A stretch of 64,000 bases of DNA from Amoebophrya sp. A120. Lineage: Eukaryota; Sar; Dinophyceae; Syndiniales; Amoebophryaceae. A program made the position numbers and the translations under genes. A model generated the notes under the pieces. It saw only the letters and a program-made list of their open reading frames with translations. It was not told where the DNA came from and ran no database searches. Within the stretch, counting starts at the first letter, position 1. Each line of letters begins with the position of its first letter. The stretch is taken from the NCBI GenBank assembly GCA_905178155.1, contig CAJINV010000006.1, positions 1,427,876-1,491,875 of the forward strand, in the 5' to 3' direction. This document shows, in pieces, positions 23,776 to 33,605 of the stretch.

Positions 23776-24881
23776 ATGGTCCGCTCCTACTTCCACGCGG
23801 CCGCGCGACCCAGCGACAAGCGTCCCGCGTTCGCGCGCTGTTTCGCGGCCGTGCTTGGGCAACTCGTGCAAAAGCAGAATGTGGCTGTCGAGGCTACCCT
23901 TCTGGGAATCGCTTCCACCAGCGAAGGGAAAAAAGCTGGTGCGCAGAGCAGCAAGACGTCGAAAACAAGCCTCTACCATGTGGCCCAGCAACAGAAAGCG
24001 AAGCTGGCTGCAGGGGTCGTGAGCAAGAAGATGAACAATGGCAAAGCGAGCACCGAAATGAGTGTCGTTTCGGAAGCTGGTGGTCGCGCAGCCAAGAAGG
24101 AACAGGAAAGACAAGAAGAATCTTCCGCGGCGATGAAAACCGCCAGTGCCGCGGCCTCCAAAACTGCGCGCGGTCTGAGAGCGGGCGCCGGAACATCAAA
24201 TGGAGCAGCAACTGCGGAGATGATGAAAACAACTGCTGGCACTACCAAAGAAGCGGAAAACAAGAACCTGGCAGCGAGCAAAGCCAAAGTCGTCAAAAAA
24301 GAAGGAGATGACAAGTTTTTTGACAAAGAGTGGCAAGAAGAGCAGCACGAACTCGACTTTGACGCACAGTGGAAAGAGGTATGAGAATGTATTTTTGTAC
24401 AACTACAGAGTCGACCTCTCCCCCTCATTTGAAGAAGGGCATGCATATCATGCAGCAACAGAAGGAGAAACACCAGCACTAGCACTACTGGTGCAACAAG
24501 AGCTTGGGCAACATCATGACAAATGTACAGCAAGTTAGTGTTTTGTTCCTTGTTGTTCTCACCGTACGGCTCCTTCTGGTTCCGAATACTAGACCTGTCT
24601 TACAAAAATCAGTGCCGCAAGACTCGATTAAAACCACTGGCTGGATATGTATTTCATCGCATTATTTTTCAGCATGACAAATGAGGGGGACGCGGGGTTA
24701 GACAGAATTTCCACTCTGATAAGAGGCGTCGGACCGGCATGATGAGCACGTGAATCGTGTGCATGAGCAACTGCAGTGCGGTTGCTGCTGCATCGCTGCC
24801 ATCATCATCTCCAGTGTCGTTTGCTGCTGCCTCTGCATCGGCGCCATTACTGTGGCGGTCGTGGGGGACGTTTTGCACTGA
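23776..24881 (+). CDS. Ala/Lys-rich protein with Cys-rich C-terminal membrane anchor, 252 aa
   Basis: Exons 23776-24379 and 24727-24881 (759 nt). The ATG at 23776 starts MVRSYFHAAARPSDKRPAFA. The middle is a long Lys/Ala/Glu helix-prone region. After the introner the frame continues through DRHDEHVNRVHEQL into a single hydrophobic segment rich in cysteine (CGCCCIAAIIISSVVCCCLC) and stops 14 residues later. This layout suggests a tail-anchored protein with many palmitoylation-prone cysteines. The pre-anchor helix could be SNARE-like, but I see no clear SNARE heptad pattern. If the introner were not removed, the protein would lose its anchor. No known family recognised. Confidence 0.65.
24380..24721. 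mobile_element. F4 introner, 342 bp
   Basis: Left end TATGAGAATGTATTTTTG with CTCTCCCCCTCATTTG inside; right CAAATGAGGGGGACGC and end TTTCCACTCTGATA. Duplication AGAGG at 24375-24379 and 24722-24726. Its left border also offers a fortuitous GT (GAGGTATGAG), so a GT-AG reading should be tested. Excision joins QWKE to ASDRHDE. Confidence 0.88.
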
Positions 24882-26022
24882 TGGGCGTATTGAACTTTCC
24901 GGGCTTGTTGATCATGAGGGAAAAGCGAGCCAGAGACGCGCGACACACATGATCACACACAACTTCTGTTTATAGCTGCACTAGCGGCTTTATTTCTTTT
25001 TCACTAGGCCGCTAAGGTAATATCAGTCTTCACATTATGTTTCTAGAAAAACAATAATTCTTCATCTACCTGAGTTGTTAGAGCCACGACCTTCAGGTTG
25101 TCACTCAACAAGGGAAAGAACAAGATGTTGCTAAGAATATAGAAAAGTGACAAGTTGTTGCTAAGAATCCCTAGTGCTACTTTTGACAAAATCACTCACT
25201 ATTCGTGGACGCCAATTTCTCATTTGAATTACACTGCAAAGACCCCGACATCATGCAGATCCACAAGCACAACGGCATAGTACACAGCCACAGACAGCCC
25301 TCGTGTTGGTCTCACAAGCTCTGACGTTGTTCATGGGTTGAATGCACATGATGAACTAGAAGTTGTTCGTCGGTTGCGGGTCGGTACAATAAACCTTCGG
25401 AGGTCGGGACAATCGTAGTACTAGTACCGGTTGTTTTTAATATTTTTTCACCGAACTTCGGTCCGCCTCCACCGTGCTCGTTTGTGTACGTAGATGAGTC
25501 GCAAGGCGAAAAACTACGTGGTCAAAAGTCGGTCGTCAATTTTGACACAGAAGTCCAGGAACCCGTGCGGCAGCCGGCAGCGGTAAGTACGGGGCAAAAC
25601 AAAATCGGTTTTACTACAGGTTTAGTCGGTGAAACAATACATTCCCCAATAAGCAGATTGCGAGTCTCTGCATAAGAAGAGCCAGCAAGAATACCAGAAA
25701 AACAGAAAACAAAAGGTATGACTTTGTCGATCCTTGCCACAACATTTGACTCTGCACTCCTGCGAGACCAGACTGACAGGGTGTTGGCGTTGCTGCAAAA
25801 AGAGAAAAAGAAAAATAAAACGCAAAGCGAGGGGTACGTAGTAACGGTAAAAACAAACTTATTAACAGAGCGGTATCAAGGAGTAGCAACTAACAGTTGT
25901 ATACGCACTATAGAGGAGGAGGAGCAGCTAGTACACTTTGATTCATTTATCTTTGACTTGCTCCACCGTGTAGAAGCTTTGTTGACCTCCTGCTCTCTTC
26001 ACGCGGCCACTATTACCAAAAA
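24882..26022. other. Intergenic, one possible first exon
   Basis: An ATG at 25494 opens 30 codons (MSRKAKNYVVKSRSSILTQK) that end exactly at a good donor (CAGCG then GTAAGT). A matching acceptor was not found. An ATG frame at 25718-26050 overlaps the next gene in another frame. Neither is supported enough to call. Confidence 0.3.
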
Positions 26023-26448
26023 ATGCAAGACGCTGGTCCCGCCCTTGTAACCGCCTTTTTCGAGGCAAAAACAATCCTGACTGAGAAGGAAGGTGATGCG
26101 GATGGGGAACTGTGGGGCGGGATGCTGATGAACGTTTTTCGTGCACTTGACCAGTGCAAAGAGGCGGAGAAATTCGAAGACGCTCTGGCAGAAAATATCA
26201 AGGAAGAATTGGAGGGAAATGGGCAGGTACTGACCATCGAGAAGATGACGGAACTAAACTTGAACATCGTTCCCACGGCAAAGGCGTTCTGGCTCGCAGT
26301 GAGCGAGCAGAAGGAAGAGGGGAAAAAGGAAATGGAACAGTGGTGCCAAATCTTATCGGCGTGCACGGGGGCTGAAAACACCGAGGAGGGGGTGACAAGG
26401 TTTGCCGCATTTACGGAGGGAGGGTTAAATGTGGAGGATTTTCTGTAA
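26023..26448 (+). CDS. Small acidic protein of unknown function, 141 aa
   Basis: A single open frame starts at the ATG in ACCAAAAAATGCAAGAC. It is rich in Glu and Lys and mostly predicted-helical by eye (MTELNLNIVPTAKAFWLAVS), with three cysteines and no signal peptide or membrane segment. It has no introner and no GT-AG intron, unlike most genes here. I do not recognise a family. Coding looks real because of length and amphipathic pattern, but upstream exons cannot be excluded. Confidence 0.55.
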   Translation: MQDAGPALVTAFFEAKTILTEKEGDADGELWGGMLMNVFRALDQCKEAEKFEDALAENIKEELEGNGQVLTIEKMTELNLNIVPTAKAFWLAVSEQKEEGKKEMEQWCQILSACTGAENTEEGVTRFAAFTEGGLNVEDFL

Positions 26449-26793
26449 AAATGAAGCTGCGTGTCGGTGTCTCAGTTTCTTCTTTGGAGTAGTAGTACAG
26501 CACGAGGAGTGTAGAATAAATCCCGGGCAGCGGTGGTGGCCCTCGCAGCTTTTACTTTATCTCACTAAAAAAATAACGCAGTACATCGAGAACGCCGAGA
26601 ACGTTCCTTCTTTTTTCTAGCGTTGTATAATCCTCGTTTCAGTCGGTCCCTACAAAAATGCGGATCAGTTATTATTGCGCTTTTAGGCACGGCATGGGCA
26701 TAATCTCTCACTTTCACATTGACATGTTTAAAAATTTTCAACCATGTCGGCAGGTGGAAAGGTTATTGCGACCGATCTGTTTGCGTAGTAATC
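26449..26793. other. Intergenic before the foldback block
   Basis: Nothing supported; only short frames. Confidence 0.5.
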
Positions 26794-26824
26794 TGGTAAC
26801 CAAAGCGTGCGCAAGCGCTCGCAA

Positions 26825-26864
26825 GAGCGCTTTGCGCGCGGGCTTGCCCGCGCGCAAAGCGCTC
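26825..26864. repeat. Perfect hairpin, 19-bp arms, 2-nt loop
   Basis: GAGCGCTTTGCGCGCGGGC, TT, then the exact inverse. It lies just inside the left inverted repeat of the GC-rich block. Confidence 0.9.
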
Positions 26865-27693
26865 TTTGCGAGATGCTCATCCATCGCAAACGCAGCGCGA
26901 AGGCTTTGCCGTTACCATATGGGAGGAACTCGGGGGTATGCAATCACTGGAAAAATCGGGCATTGCCAAGTGTATTTTGCCTTCAGAAAGCGGATCGGGC
27001 AGAATTGGAGGGAATTTTACCGAAAGCAGCCAAAACAGCAATTACCAAGCGGGGAGAGGGTAAAAAAGAGCAGTTTTGCAGCTCCGCCAGGTCTGAATCT
27101 GAAAAAAGATTGCGGCATTTTCGGCAAGGGCCGGTGGTGTGATGCGTTTTATAGCGGAAAATGCGTCACCTCCGGGCAGCTCCAGCCGCTTGAAAATTGA
27201 AAAAAAGCGCTGAAAAAATGCAATTTTTCGCAGCATACAAGCGGCCGACAAAATTTACCGATTTTCTGCAGTCCCCGGAAGCCGCTTGGTAATTGAAAAT
27301 GGCATTTTTTTGTGAAAAAGCAGAAGCCGCTTGAAAATTGCCGCTCAAGGGCGGTTTTTCAAATTGTCACGCGGCCCATACCGTCGAGATTGGACGAAAA
27401 AAAGCAGCCATCAAGCCTGCGGAGGTGTGTCCACCCCCCACGGTTTTCGACCTCTCTGAGGGTCGCAAATTGAAACCCTCCCCCCGCTTAGAAATGCCCG
27501 ATTTGGGTGGCCCAAAAGGGCTGCCGGAAATGAAGGAAATGGTCCAACTTTTTGAAGTTTCTGCATTTTACCTGGCCAGCGTGCCGCCGTGCATAACTTC
27601 ATGCGCGACGGCACAGTGGCCTTCAGAAAAGGCTATGCTTTTCAAGAGGCATCGAAAGGATGCCCCACTGCGAAGTAGCAGACCGGATTTCGC

Positions 27694-27819
27694 ATTCAAT
27701 GCTTATCGCAGGAGCCTGCGGGCCGCCGCGGGCGACAGTAGTTGTCCGCGGCCCTTTAGGGCCGCGGGGAAGTGGTGGAGCCCGCGGCGGCCCGCAGGCT
27801 CCTGCGATAAGCATTGAAT
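27694..27819. repeat. Perfect 40-bp inverted repeat with inner hairpin
   Basis: Arms 27694-27733 and 27780-27819 are exact inverses (they begin ATTCAATGCTTATCGCAGGA). The 46-nt spacer contains a second hairpin, CCGCGGCCC, TTTA, GGGCCGCGG (27746-27767). Partial pairing extends a little further outward (GGATTTC on both sides). Confidence 0.92.
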
Positions 27820-27930
27820 AGAAATCCGGAAGCCCCCGATGACCCGAACAGGTCAGGGCCAGGGGTCAGCTTGAACAAGGTTGGCGGGCCTTCGCGCTGG
27901 CTAGATGTTCGCGCACGCTTTTGGTTACCA

Positions 27931-28481
27931 ATATCGCCCTCCGGGCGCGACCTTAATACACACTGAAAAATAGGCCCGACTGCTTTCTCATCATTTTCTT
28001 GCACGAGCGAACGTCGCCCTTGCCGCCTTGCGACCTTCTGTTCATTTTCATCTACCTCGATCTGCCACCGTTCTACCTCGCGTCCTCGTCGAGATGAAAA
28101 CGAAAAAGCATACTATTGTTTAGCGTTAGCGGTTAGCCCGTCCTTCATGAGGCTAGCACAACCTCCATGGACGTTGAGGTTGAGAGTTATTCTTGGAGAG
28201 GAGAGTTGTGATGATTGCTCTGGAAATTGGAGAGAACTTGTTTGAGGTCCAGTTTAATATTCTTGCGTCATCCTGTTGGTGAGAGCGTTTGGAGCTTCGC
28301 AACGGTCGTGTAGTTGTAGTACTTACACAAAGAATTCTGTATTGAACCAAGGTGAATATTTATCAAGTGGTAGTGCGTTGTGGAGGAGAGCAGCGCATTA
28401 AAGCTTAGCTAATTTTTATGATTGTCGAGTAGAACTACAACTACTTCTAGAAGGAACAACGGAAAAAACCTTCCAATCAAG
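27931..28481. other. Intergenic, nothing supported
   Basis: Short frames only, upstream of the gene at 28482. Confidence 0.5.
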
Positions 28482-29656
28482 ATGCGCGGCCACCACCACC
28501 ATTTAACCGCGGACCAGGTGGACGGGTTTTGGAATCCGGAGGACACAACATATCCACAGAAAAAAAACCGTCCCCATTCATGATCTTGTTTTGCATGACA
28601 AACAAAGGACTTTATACGTGTTTTGCATGACAAATTGGATGGAGATGGTTTTTTTTTCAGTGGACACAACATTGATCAAGACGACAAAGGCTACAACATC
28701 CGGTGGAGCTGATATTGGTGCTAGTACATCAATAACGAAACCGTCTGCTGCTTCAACATCGTCCGCGGCAAGTGCAACCAGTGCGGCAGGCGGGGGTAGT
28801 CTTAGTCACGGCGCAGTCAAACATGGCAGACACAGCAGTTTTCTACTCACACTCCAACCGGGGGGAGTTGTACCTGGTGGGTCGAAAACCTGTGATGCAG
28901 CAGAGCTAGAACGATCACGGAACAGGGATGTGTCGAAAACAGCATTCTACGCCGAGGACCCACCGTATGAGCAATCGGGAGAACCACCATTGACGCAAGG
29001 TAAGGATGAAATTGAAGCAGGTTTTTGTCATTCAATTATATCTTCTACTGCAGAAAGTGAAAGTTTTGTATTGCACAAGGCGCATAAGTAGCTGCATCAG
29101 CATCTTGACTACGTCATCAAAACCATCAGGTTGCGCCAAAGTCCTGAAGGCTTCCAACCAGCTCGAACAGGCCGCGCTGCGGTTACACGACGCAGGGCCG
29201 AGCCGGTTCGGCCGGCGATACTGTCCGAGCGTGTTTAGTATGCATTGCAAAAGGAAAAGTATCGCACTAGTCGAAATCGCATGAGAAACGTCCTCAGCAT
29301 GAGAAGTGGAATTTCTCATGCTGATTTACCTTGGGAATCAGATTTGTCTATGCAAGACTGCGATTACTACGAGTACGATACTTTTGCACAGCATATTTAG
29401 CTTCTGGGACACCGCAGTTTCGAACCTGGAGCAGGGAGGACGGAAAAGTACTTGTTTTTTAAAGCTGATTTCTCGGTTCAGGCTCATGCACGAAGATGTC
29501 TTCGTAGATCGGAGCATTTTTCGATCTCAAGTCGGTACACTCGTCGGATCTCGTTGGGCTACAAGATTGTTGAGGTGTCGATCATTTTTAGGGTTGGATA
29601 AAATTAAAATTTTGAATTTTCGTGGATTTGAACTAGCAACAAAAATGAAATTTTGA
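28482..29656 (+). CDS. Ser/Thr/Ala-rich protein of unknown function, about 253 aa
   Basis: Exons 28482-28550, 28672-28999, 29130-29238, 29401-29656 (762 nt, in frame). It begins MRGHHHHLTADQVDGFWNPE, then a low-complexity Thr/Ser/Ala stretch, then FLLTLQPGGVV and NQLEQAALRLHDAGPSRFGR. Three kinds of intron interrupt it: a short 121-bp element, a GT-AG intron and an F2 introner. The last part of the frame (about 30 residues, KIKILNFRGFELATKMKF) is encoded by the AT-rich dispersed repeat that borders the minisatellite. The true 3' end may therefore differ, or the gene may continue by splicing over the repeat zone to the frame at 31940. No family recognised. Confidence 0.5.
28551..28671. mobile_element. 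Short F6-like introner, 121 bp
   Basis: Inverted arms ATCCACAGAAAAAAAACC and GGTTTTTTTTTCAGTGG. Inside are two copies of TTTTGCATGACAAA. It is bounded by a 10-bp direct repeat GGACACAACA (28541-28550 and 28662-28671) instead of the usual 5 bp. Removal joins NPEDTT to LIKTTKATT. Family assignment is tentative. Confidence 0.7.
29000..29129 (+). other. GT-AG intron
   Basis: Donor GTAAGG after ACGCAAG, acceptor CCATCAG before GTTGCGCC. This acceptor is chosen because it puts the frame into register with the exon proven by the next introner (CPSVFS joined to FWDTAVS). Confidence 0.6.
29239..29395. mobile_element. F2 introner, 157 bp
   Basis: Left arm TATGCATTGCAAAAGGAAAA then GTATCG; right arm CGATACTTTTGCACAGCATA. 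Duplication TTTAG at 29234-29238 and 29396-29400. Confidence 0.93.
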
Positions 29657-29668
29657 AATTTCGCAACC
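29594..29668. repeat. AT-rich dispersed repeat, two copies
   Basis: Copies of the motif ATAAAATTTTGAAATTTCG (variants) followed by a short purine/pyrimidine tail, directly left of the minisatellite. Further copies lie at about 31448, 31613, 31655 and 31788. Confidence 0.75.
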
Positions 29669-29698
29669 CAGAGGTGACTGACGCGTCCAGATGTGTGT

Positions 29699-31330
29699 TT
29701 TTTTCGTGCCGCAAAAACGGTGTCTACGGGGCGTGATTTGAAGAGAGCTTGGGGCACTTTTTGGCCGCGGTTTGGGCCACGCGCCCGTGGCTTTTTTCGA
29801 GCCGCAAAAACGGTGTCTACGGGCCGTGATTTAAAGAGAGCTTGGGGCACTTTTTGGCCGCGCTCTGGGCCACGCGCCCGTGGCTTTTTTCGAGCCGCAA
29901 AAACGGCGTCTACGGGTCGTGATCTGAAGAGAGCTTGGGGCACTTCTTGGCCGCGCTCTGGGCCACGCGCCCTTTACTTTTTTCGAGCCGCAAAAACGGT
30001 GTCTACGGGTCGTGATTTGAAGAGGGCTTGGGGCACTTTTTGGCCGCGCTCGGGGCCACGCGCCCGTGGCTTTTTTCGAGCCGCAAAAACGGTGTCTACG
30101 GGGCGTGATTTGAAGAGAGCTTGGGGCACTTTTTGGCCGCGCTCTGGGCCACGCGCCCGTGGCTTTTTTCGAGCCGCAAAAACGGTGTCTACGGGTCGTG
30201 ATTTGAAGAGAGCTTGGGGCACTTTTTGGCCGCGCTCTGGGCCACGCGCCCGTGGCTTTTTTCGAGCCGCAAAAACGGTGTCTACGGGTCGTGATTTGAA
30301 GAGAGCTTGGGGCACTTTTTGGCCGCGCTCTGGGCCACGCGCCCGTGGCTTTTTTCGAGCCGCAAAAACGGTGTCTACGGGTCGTGATTTGAAGAGAGCT
30401 TGGGGCACTTTTTGGCCGCGCTCTGGGCCACGCGCCCGTGGCTTTTTTCGAGCCGCAAAAACGGTGTCTACGGGTCGTGATTTGAAGAGAGCTTGGGGCA
30501 CTTTTTGGCCGCGCTCTGGGCCACGCGCCCGTGGCTTTTTTCGAGCCGCAAAAACGGGGTCTACGGGCCGTGATTTGAAGAGAGTTTGGGGCACTTTTTG
30601 GCCGCGCTCTGGGCCACGCGCCCGTGGCTTGTTTCGAGCCGCAAAAACGGTGTCTACAGGTCGCGACCTGAAGAGAGCTTGGGGCACTTTTTGGCCGCGC
30701 TCTGGGCCACGCGCCCGTGGCTTGTTTCGAGCCGCAAAAACGGCGTCTAGTACAGGTCGTGACCTGAAGAGAGCTTGGGGCACTTTTTGGCCGCGCTCTG
30801 GGCCACGCGGCCGTGGCTTTTTTCGAGCCGCAAAAAAGGTGTCTACAGGTCGTGATCTGAAGAGAGCTTGGTGCACTTTTTGGCCGCGCCCTGGGCCACG
30901 CGCCCTTTACTTTTTTCGAGCCGCAAAAAAGGTGTCTACAGGTCGTGATCTGAAGAGAGCTTGGTGCACTTTTTGGCCGCGCTCTGGGCCACGCGCCCGT
31001 GGCTTGTTTCGAGCCGCAAAAACGGTGTCTCCGGGGCGTGATTTGAAGAGAGCTTGGGGCACTTTTTGGCCGCGGTTTGGGCCACGCGCCCGTGGCTTTT
31101 TTCGAGCCGCGAAAACGGTGTCTACGGGCCGTGATTTGAAGAGAGTTTGGGGCACTTTTTGGCCGCGGTTTGGGCCACGCGGCCGTGGCTTTTTTCGAGC
31201 CGCAAAAACGGTGTCTACGGGCCGTGATTTGAAGAGAGTTTGGGGCACTTTTTGGCCGCGCTCTGGGCCACGCGCCCGTGGCTTTTTTCGAGCCGCAAAA
31301 ACGGCGTCTACGGGTCGTGATTTGAAGAGA
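29699..31330. repeat. 93-bp minisatellite, about 17.5 copies
   Basis: A tandem array whose unit includes GCAAAAACGGTGTCTACGGG and TGGGGCACTTTTTGGCCGCG. The period is 93 bp (31 codons); one unit has 3 extra bases. Because 93 is a multiple of 3 and the unit lacks stops in several frames, long frames are open on both strands (+ 29693-31423, - 29831-31402). Translated units vary at only a few positions. No start context, signal or exon link supports translation, so I annotate it as a repeat. Confidence 0.95.
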
Positions 31331-31439
31331 CGCAACAGCCGCTGTCCGGCCACTTCCGGTACATTGCGGGAGACAAGTCGTCAGCCCCAAGCTACTTATC
31401 ATTCATTGAGCACTGGCGTTTGATGAGTTTTCATCTGAA

Positions 31440-31830
31440 TTTTGAGGCAGATAAAAATAAAATTTTAAGATTTCGTGGATTGCGACATCAAACACCTGAA
31501 AAAGTTTTGAAATTTTGCACGTTACACAGCCAGAGTCACCTGCTATCGCCAGACAATTTTATACTCATATAGCTAACAGGTACGACAATGATGTCTGGAC
31601 AGTTTTTTCCGGGCAATAAAAATAAAATTTTAGTATTTCGCGGATTTACAAGAACAATAAAAATAAAATTTTGAAATTTCGCTGTTTGTCATCACTAGAA
31701 GTTGTGCTGTTGCTGATGAAGAGAAGCCTCTTTCCACCTCGTCATTCTATCTGTGTACTCCTTGTGAATGTTTTGTGAAATTCGTTGCCAATAAAAATAA
31801 AATTTTAAAATTTCGCGGATTCCACCAATT
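31440..31830. repeat. AT-rich dispersed repeats right of the minisatellite
   Basis: Four copies of AATAAAAATAAAATTTT followed by RAAATTTCGCGGATT-like sequence at about 31448, 31613, 31655 and 31788, spaced irregularly. Together with 29594-29668 they bracket the minisatellite. Confidence 0.8.
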
Positions 31831-31939
31831 TGGGAGGAAAATACAATCTGGTCATCACATTGAAAAAACTTGTTCAGTTGGCGCCGTCGTGACATCCTCC
31901 GCCGTCACGAGCGAGTCCGGATTAGCTGCAGCTGCAATT

Positions 31940-32746
31940 ATGGCGGTGACGGCCGCAAGTGGAGCAACGAAAAACGAGGACAATAGAAGTCGGCGAGACC
32001 ACAGGCAGTGTAAAGTGTTGCCCAAGAATAGCTCCTCTTTGGGTGCTGGTGGTGTGTCAACAGAAGAAGATGAACGGATTCTTGCGGGAGGTCCACGTGG
32101 AGGTGATACAGATGGACAACAAGCACAACTACGAGATTTTTACTCTAGAACAACAAGCGACGAAAATATGGAAGAACATCAAATCGAGAACAACTACCTC
32201 CAGGAAAGCTGCGTCGACGGAACCATAATATCAGGCGGCGAAACAACTTCTACGCTACTAGAGGAAGAAGAAGAAGAAGCATCTTCCACTGCGCCATCTC
32301 TAACAAGAATGGCACCTCCTCGTCCGAGCTTGAAGCTGATAGCAGAACCGGTCAAGAAAATGCCCCCAGCGGCATCGGCGATAATAGCGACGACACCGGG
32401 TGGAGTAGAGGCGGTACAGGAACAAATAGATCCACCACTGACCCTGCCACTTCCGAAGATGATCGACGACGCGTACTTGTCCGGAATCGATTTAGACGGG
32501 AGTTTAAGTGATTTCGAGTTGGAAGACGACTGCGATACGGTCGTCCGTCAGAATTACGATCCGGAGGGGCACGAGTTGCAGTGGCAAGACCGAGCAGCGA
32601 ATGCGAGTAGATCTGCAGTAGTACACGACGACACCTGCTCTCATCAACAGCACCTCTACAACTACCCAGGTCTTCAAAGACCGATTTCCTCTTCTTCCTC
32701 TGTCAGCCCCGCACCACCGCCGCAGAGCGCGAAGAGCTTCCTGTAG
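31940..32746 (+). CDS. Acidic low-complexity protein of unknown function, 268 aa
   Basis: The frame is open from 31775 but its first ATG is at 31940 (MAVTAASGATKNEDNRSRRD). The upstream open part is the AT-rich repeat. The protein is acidic, with Ser/Thr/Pro-rich ends and a conserved-looking middle (KMIDDAYLSGIDLDGSLSDF, then ELEDDCDTVV). No membrane segment or introner. It could be the 3' exon of the gene starting at 28482 if a long intron spans the repeats. Confidence 0.45.
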   Translation: MAVTAASGATKNEDNRSRRDHRQCKVLPKNSSSLGAGGVSTEEDERILAGGPRGGDTDGQQAQLRDFYSRTTSDENMEEHQIENNYLQESCVDGTIISGGETTSTLLEEEEEEASSTAPSLTRMAPPRPSLKLIAEPVKKMPPAASAIIATTPGGVEAVQEQIDPPLTLPLPKMIDDAYLSGIDLDGSLSDFELEDDCDTVVRQNYDPEGHELQWQDRAANASRSAVVHDDTCSHQQHLYNYPGLQRPISSSSSVSPAPPPQSAKSFL

Positions 32747-33605
32747 ACCGCAACGAGGAGAATTTATTTTTATACACCTTTTGCTACATCTTCGACTGCA
32801 GTAAATATTGCTGGCGGATTTTGCGAGCACGGGTTCTTGAAGAACGAATTTTGCGAACAGAAACTGAACTTCGTTGGCCGGAAGCGCGAGGACAGCGTGA
32901 CTATTATTGGAGTGTGATGAAAATATTTTCGAAGAAAACATACTTAAATAGAAATGAAACGGAACAAATTCTTTCGAGTTAGTTGAACAAGGTGAAGGCT
33001 CAAGAACTAGAGCCGAGGAAAATAGACCCGAAGTTGAACTTGAATCATTAGAATACATAGAACTAGGAGAACTCACTGGACGAATCTAATGTCTAACGCA
33101 AAAGAAACGCTTTTGCTAGTGGGGTGCTGATTACGTTTTTGGGAGCCCCCACATCTCTGCAATGACGAGAGGGCGCGTCAATCGATGCACGCATCTCGTC
33201 AGATGGTGTGTGTTTACACTAAGTGCTCGTACTAGTACACGACGTCCATGCTCGCATTGTATTCGCTTTCGCGCACCCGGAGGGTCCTACAACTTGCAGC
33301 GCTCGAAGAGGTGGAACTGCAGGGAAAATACTCCGAGTGGTCGCTTGAACATTTATTCGCTCGAGATTGATGCGCCATGCGATTAAGATTATGCATTGAT
33401 TATTCCCGGCCCAGCGACACGCTTTTCTCAGCATCGCGTTCGTTCAAAATACCGAATTAAGTACGAATCCGAGCAGTCGCCGGACAAAAATCATGAACGA
33501 CAGCAGGACAACACTAAGAGTTGTGCATAGTTTTAAGAAACAAAGGTCCACCAAGAACTACTTCACGAAAAATAAAGCATAAGCAACAGATAAATAAACC
33601 ACGTC
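32747..33605. other. Intergenic, nothing supported
   Basis: Only short frames; no introner arms or hairpins stand out. Confidence 0.5.

Larger units (their letters stand above)
26794..27930. repeat. GC-rich block bounded by inverted repeats (possible foldback element), 1137 bp
   Basis: The left end TGGTAACCAAAGCGTGCGC (26794-26812) matches the inverse of the right end GCGCACGCTTTTGGTTACCA (27911-27930) with one inserted base. Inside are two strong hairpins and repeated pieces such as AAGCCGCTTGAAAATTG. Composition differs sharply from the neighbours. No transposase-like frame was found, so if mobile it is non-autonomous. No target duplication was identified at the ends. Confidence 0.6.

Noticed and set aside
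23973-24533. 186-codon minus-strand frame
   Set aside because: Shadow of the Lys/Ala-rich coding sequence on +.
25718-26050. 110-codon ATG frame
   Set aside because: It overlaps the start of the 26023-26448 gene in another frame and has no family resemblance; kept only as a note.
26658-27200. 181-codon frame (counting the stop) on + in the GC-rich block
   Set aside because: It runs through a hairpin and inverted repeat, has repeat-derived composition (runs of Ala/Arg) and no domain.
29693-31423. A 576-codon frame on + and 523- and 300-codon frames on - as genes
   Set aside because: They are produced by the 93-bp minisatellite whose period is a multiple of 3 and free of stops; no start context, exon link or domain supports them.
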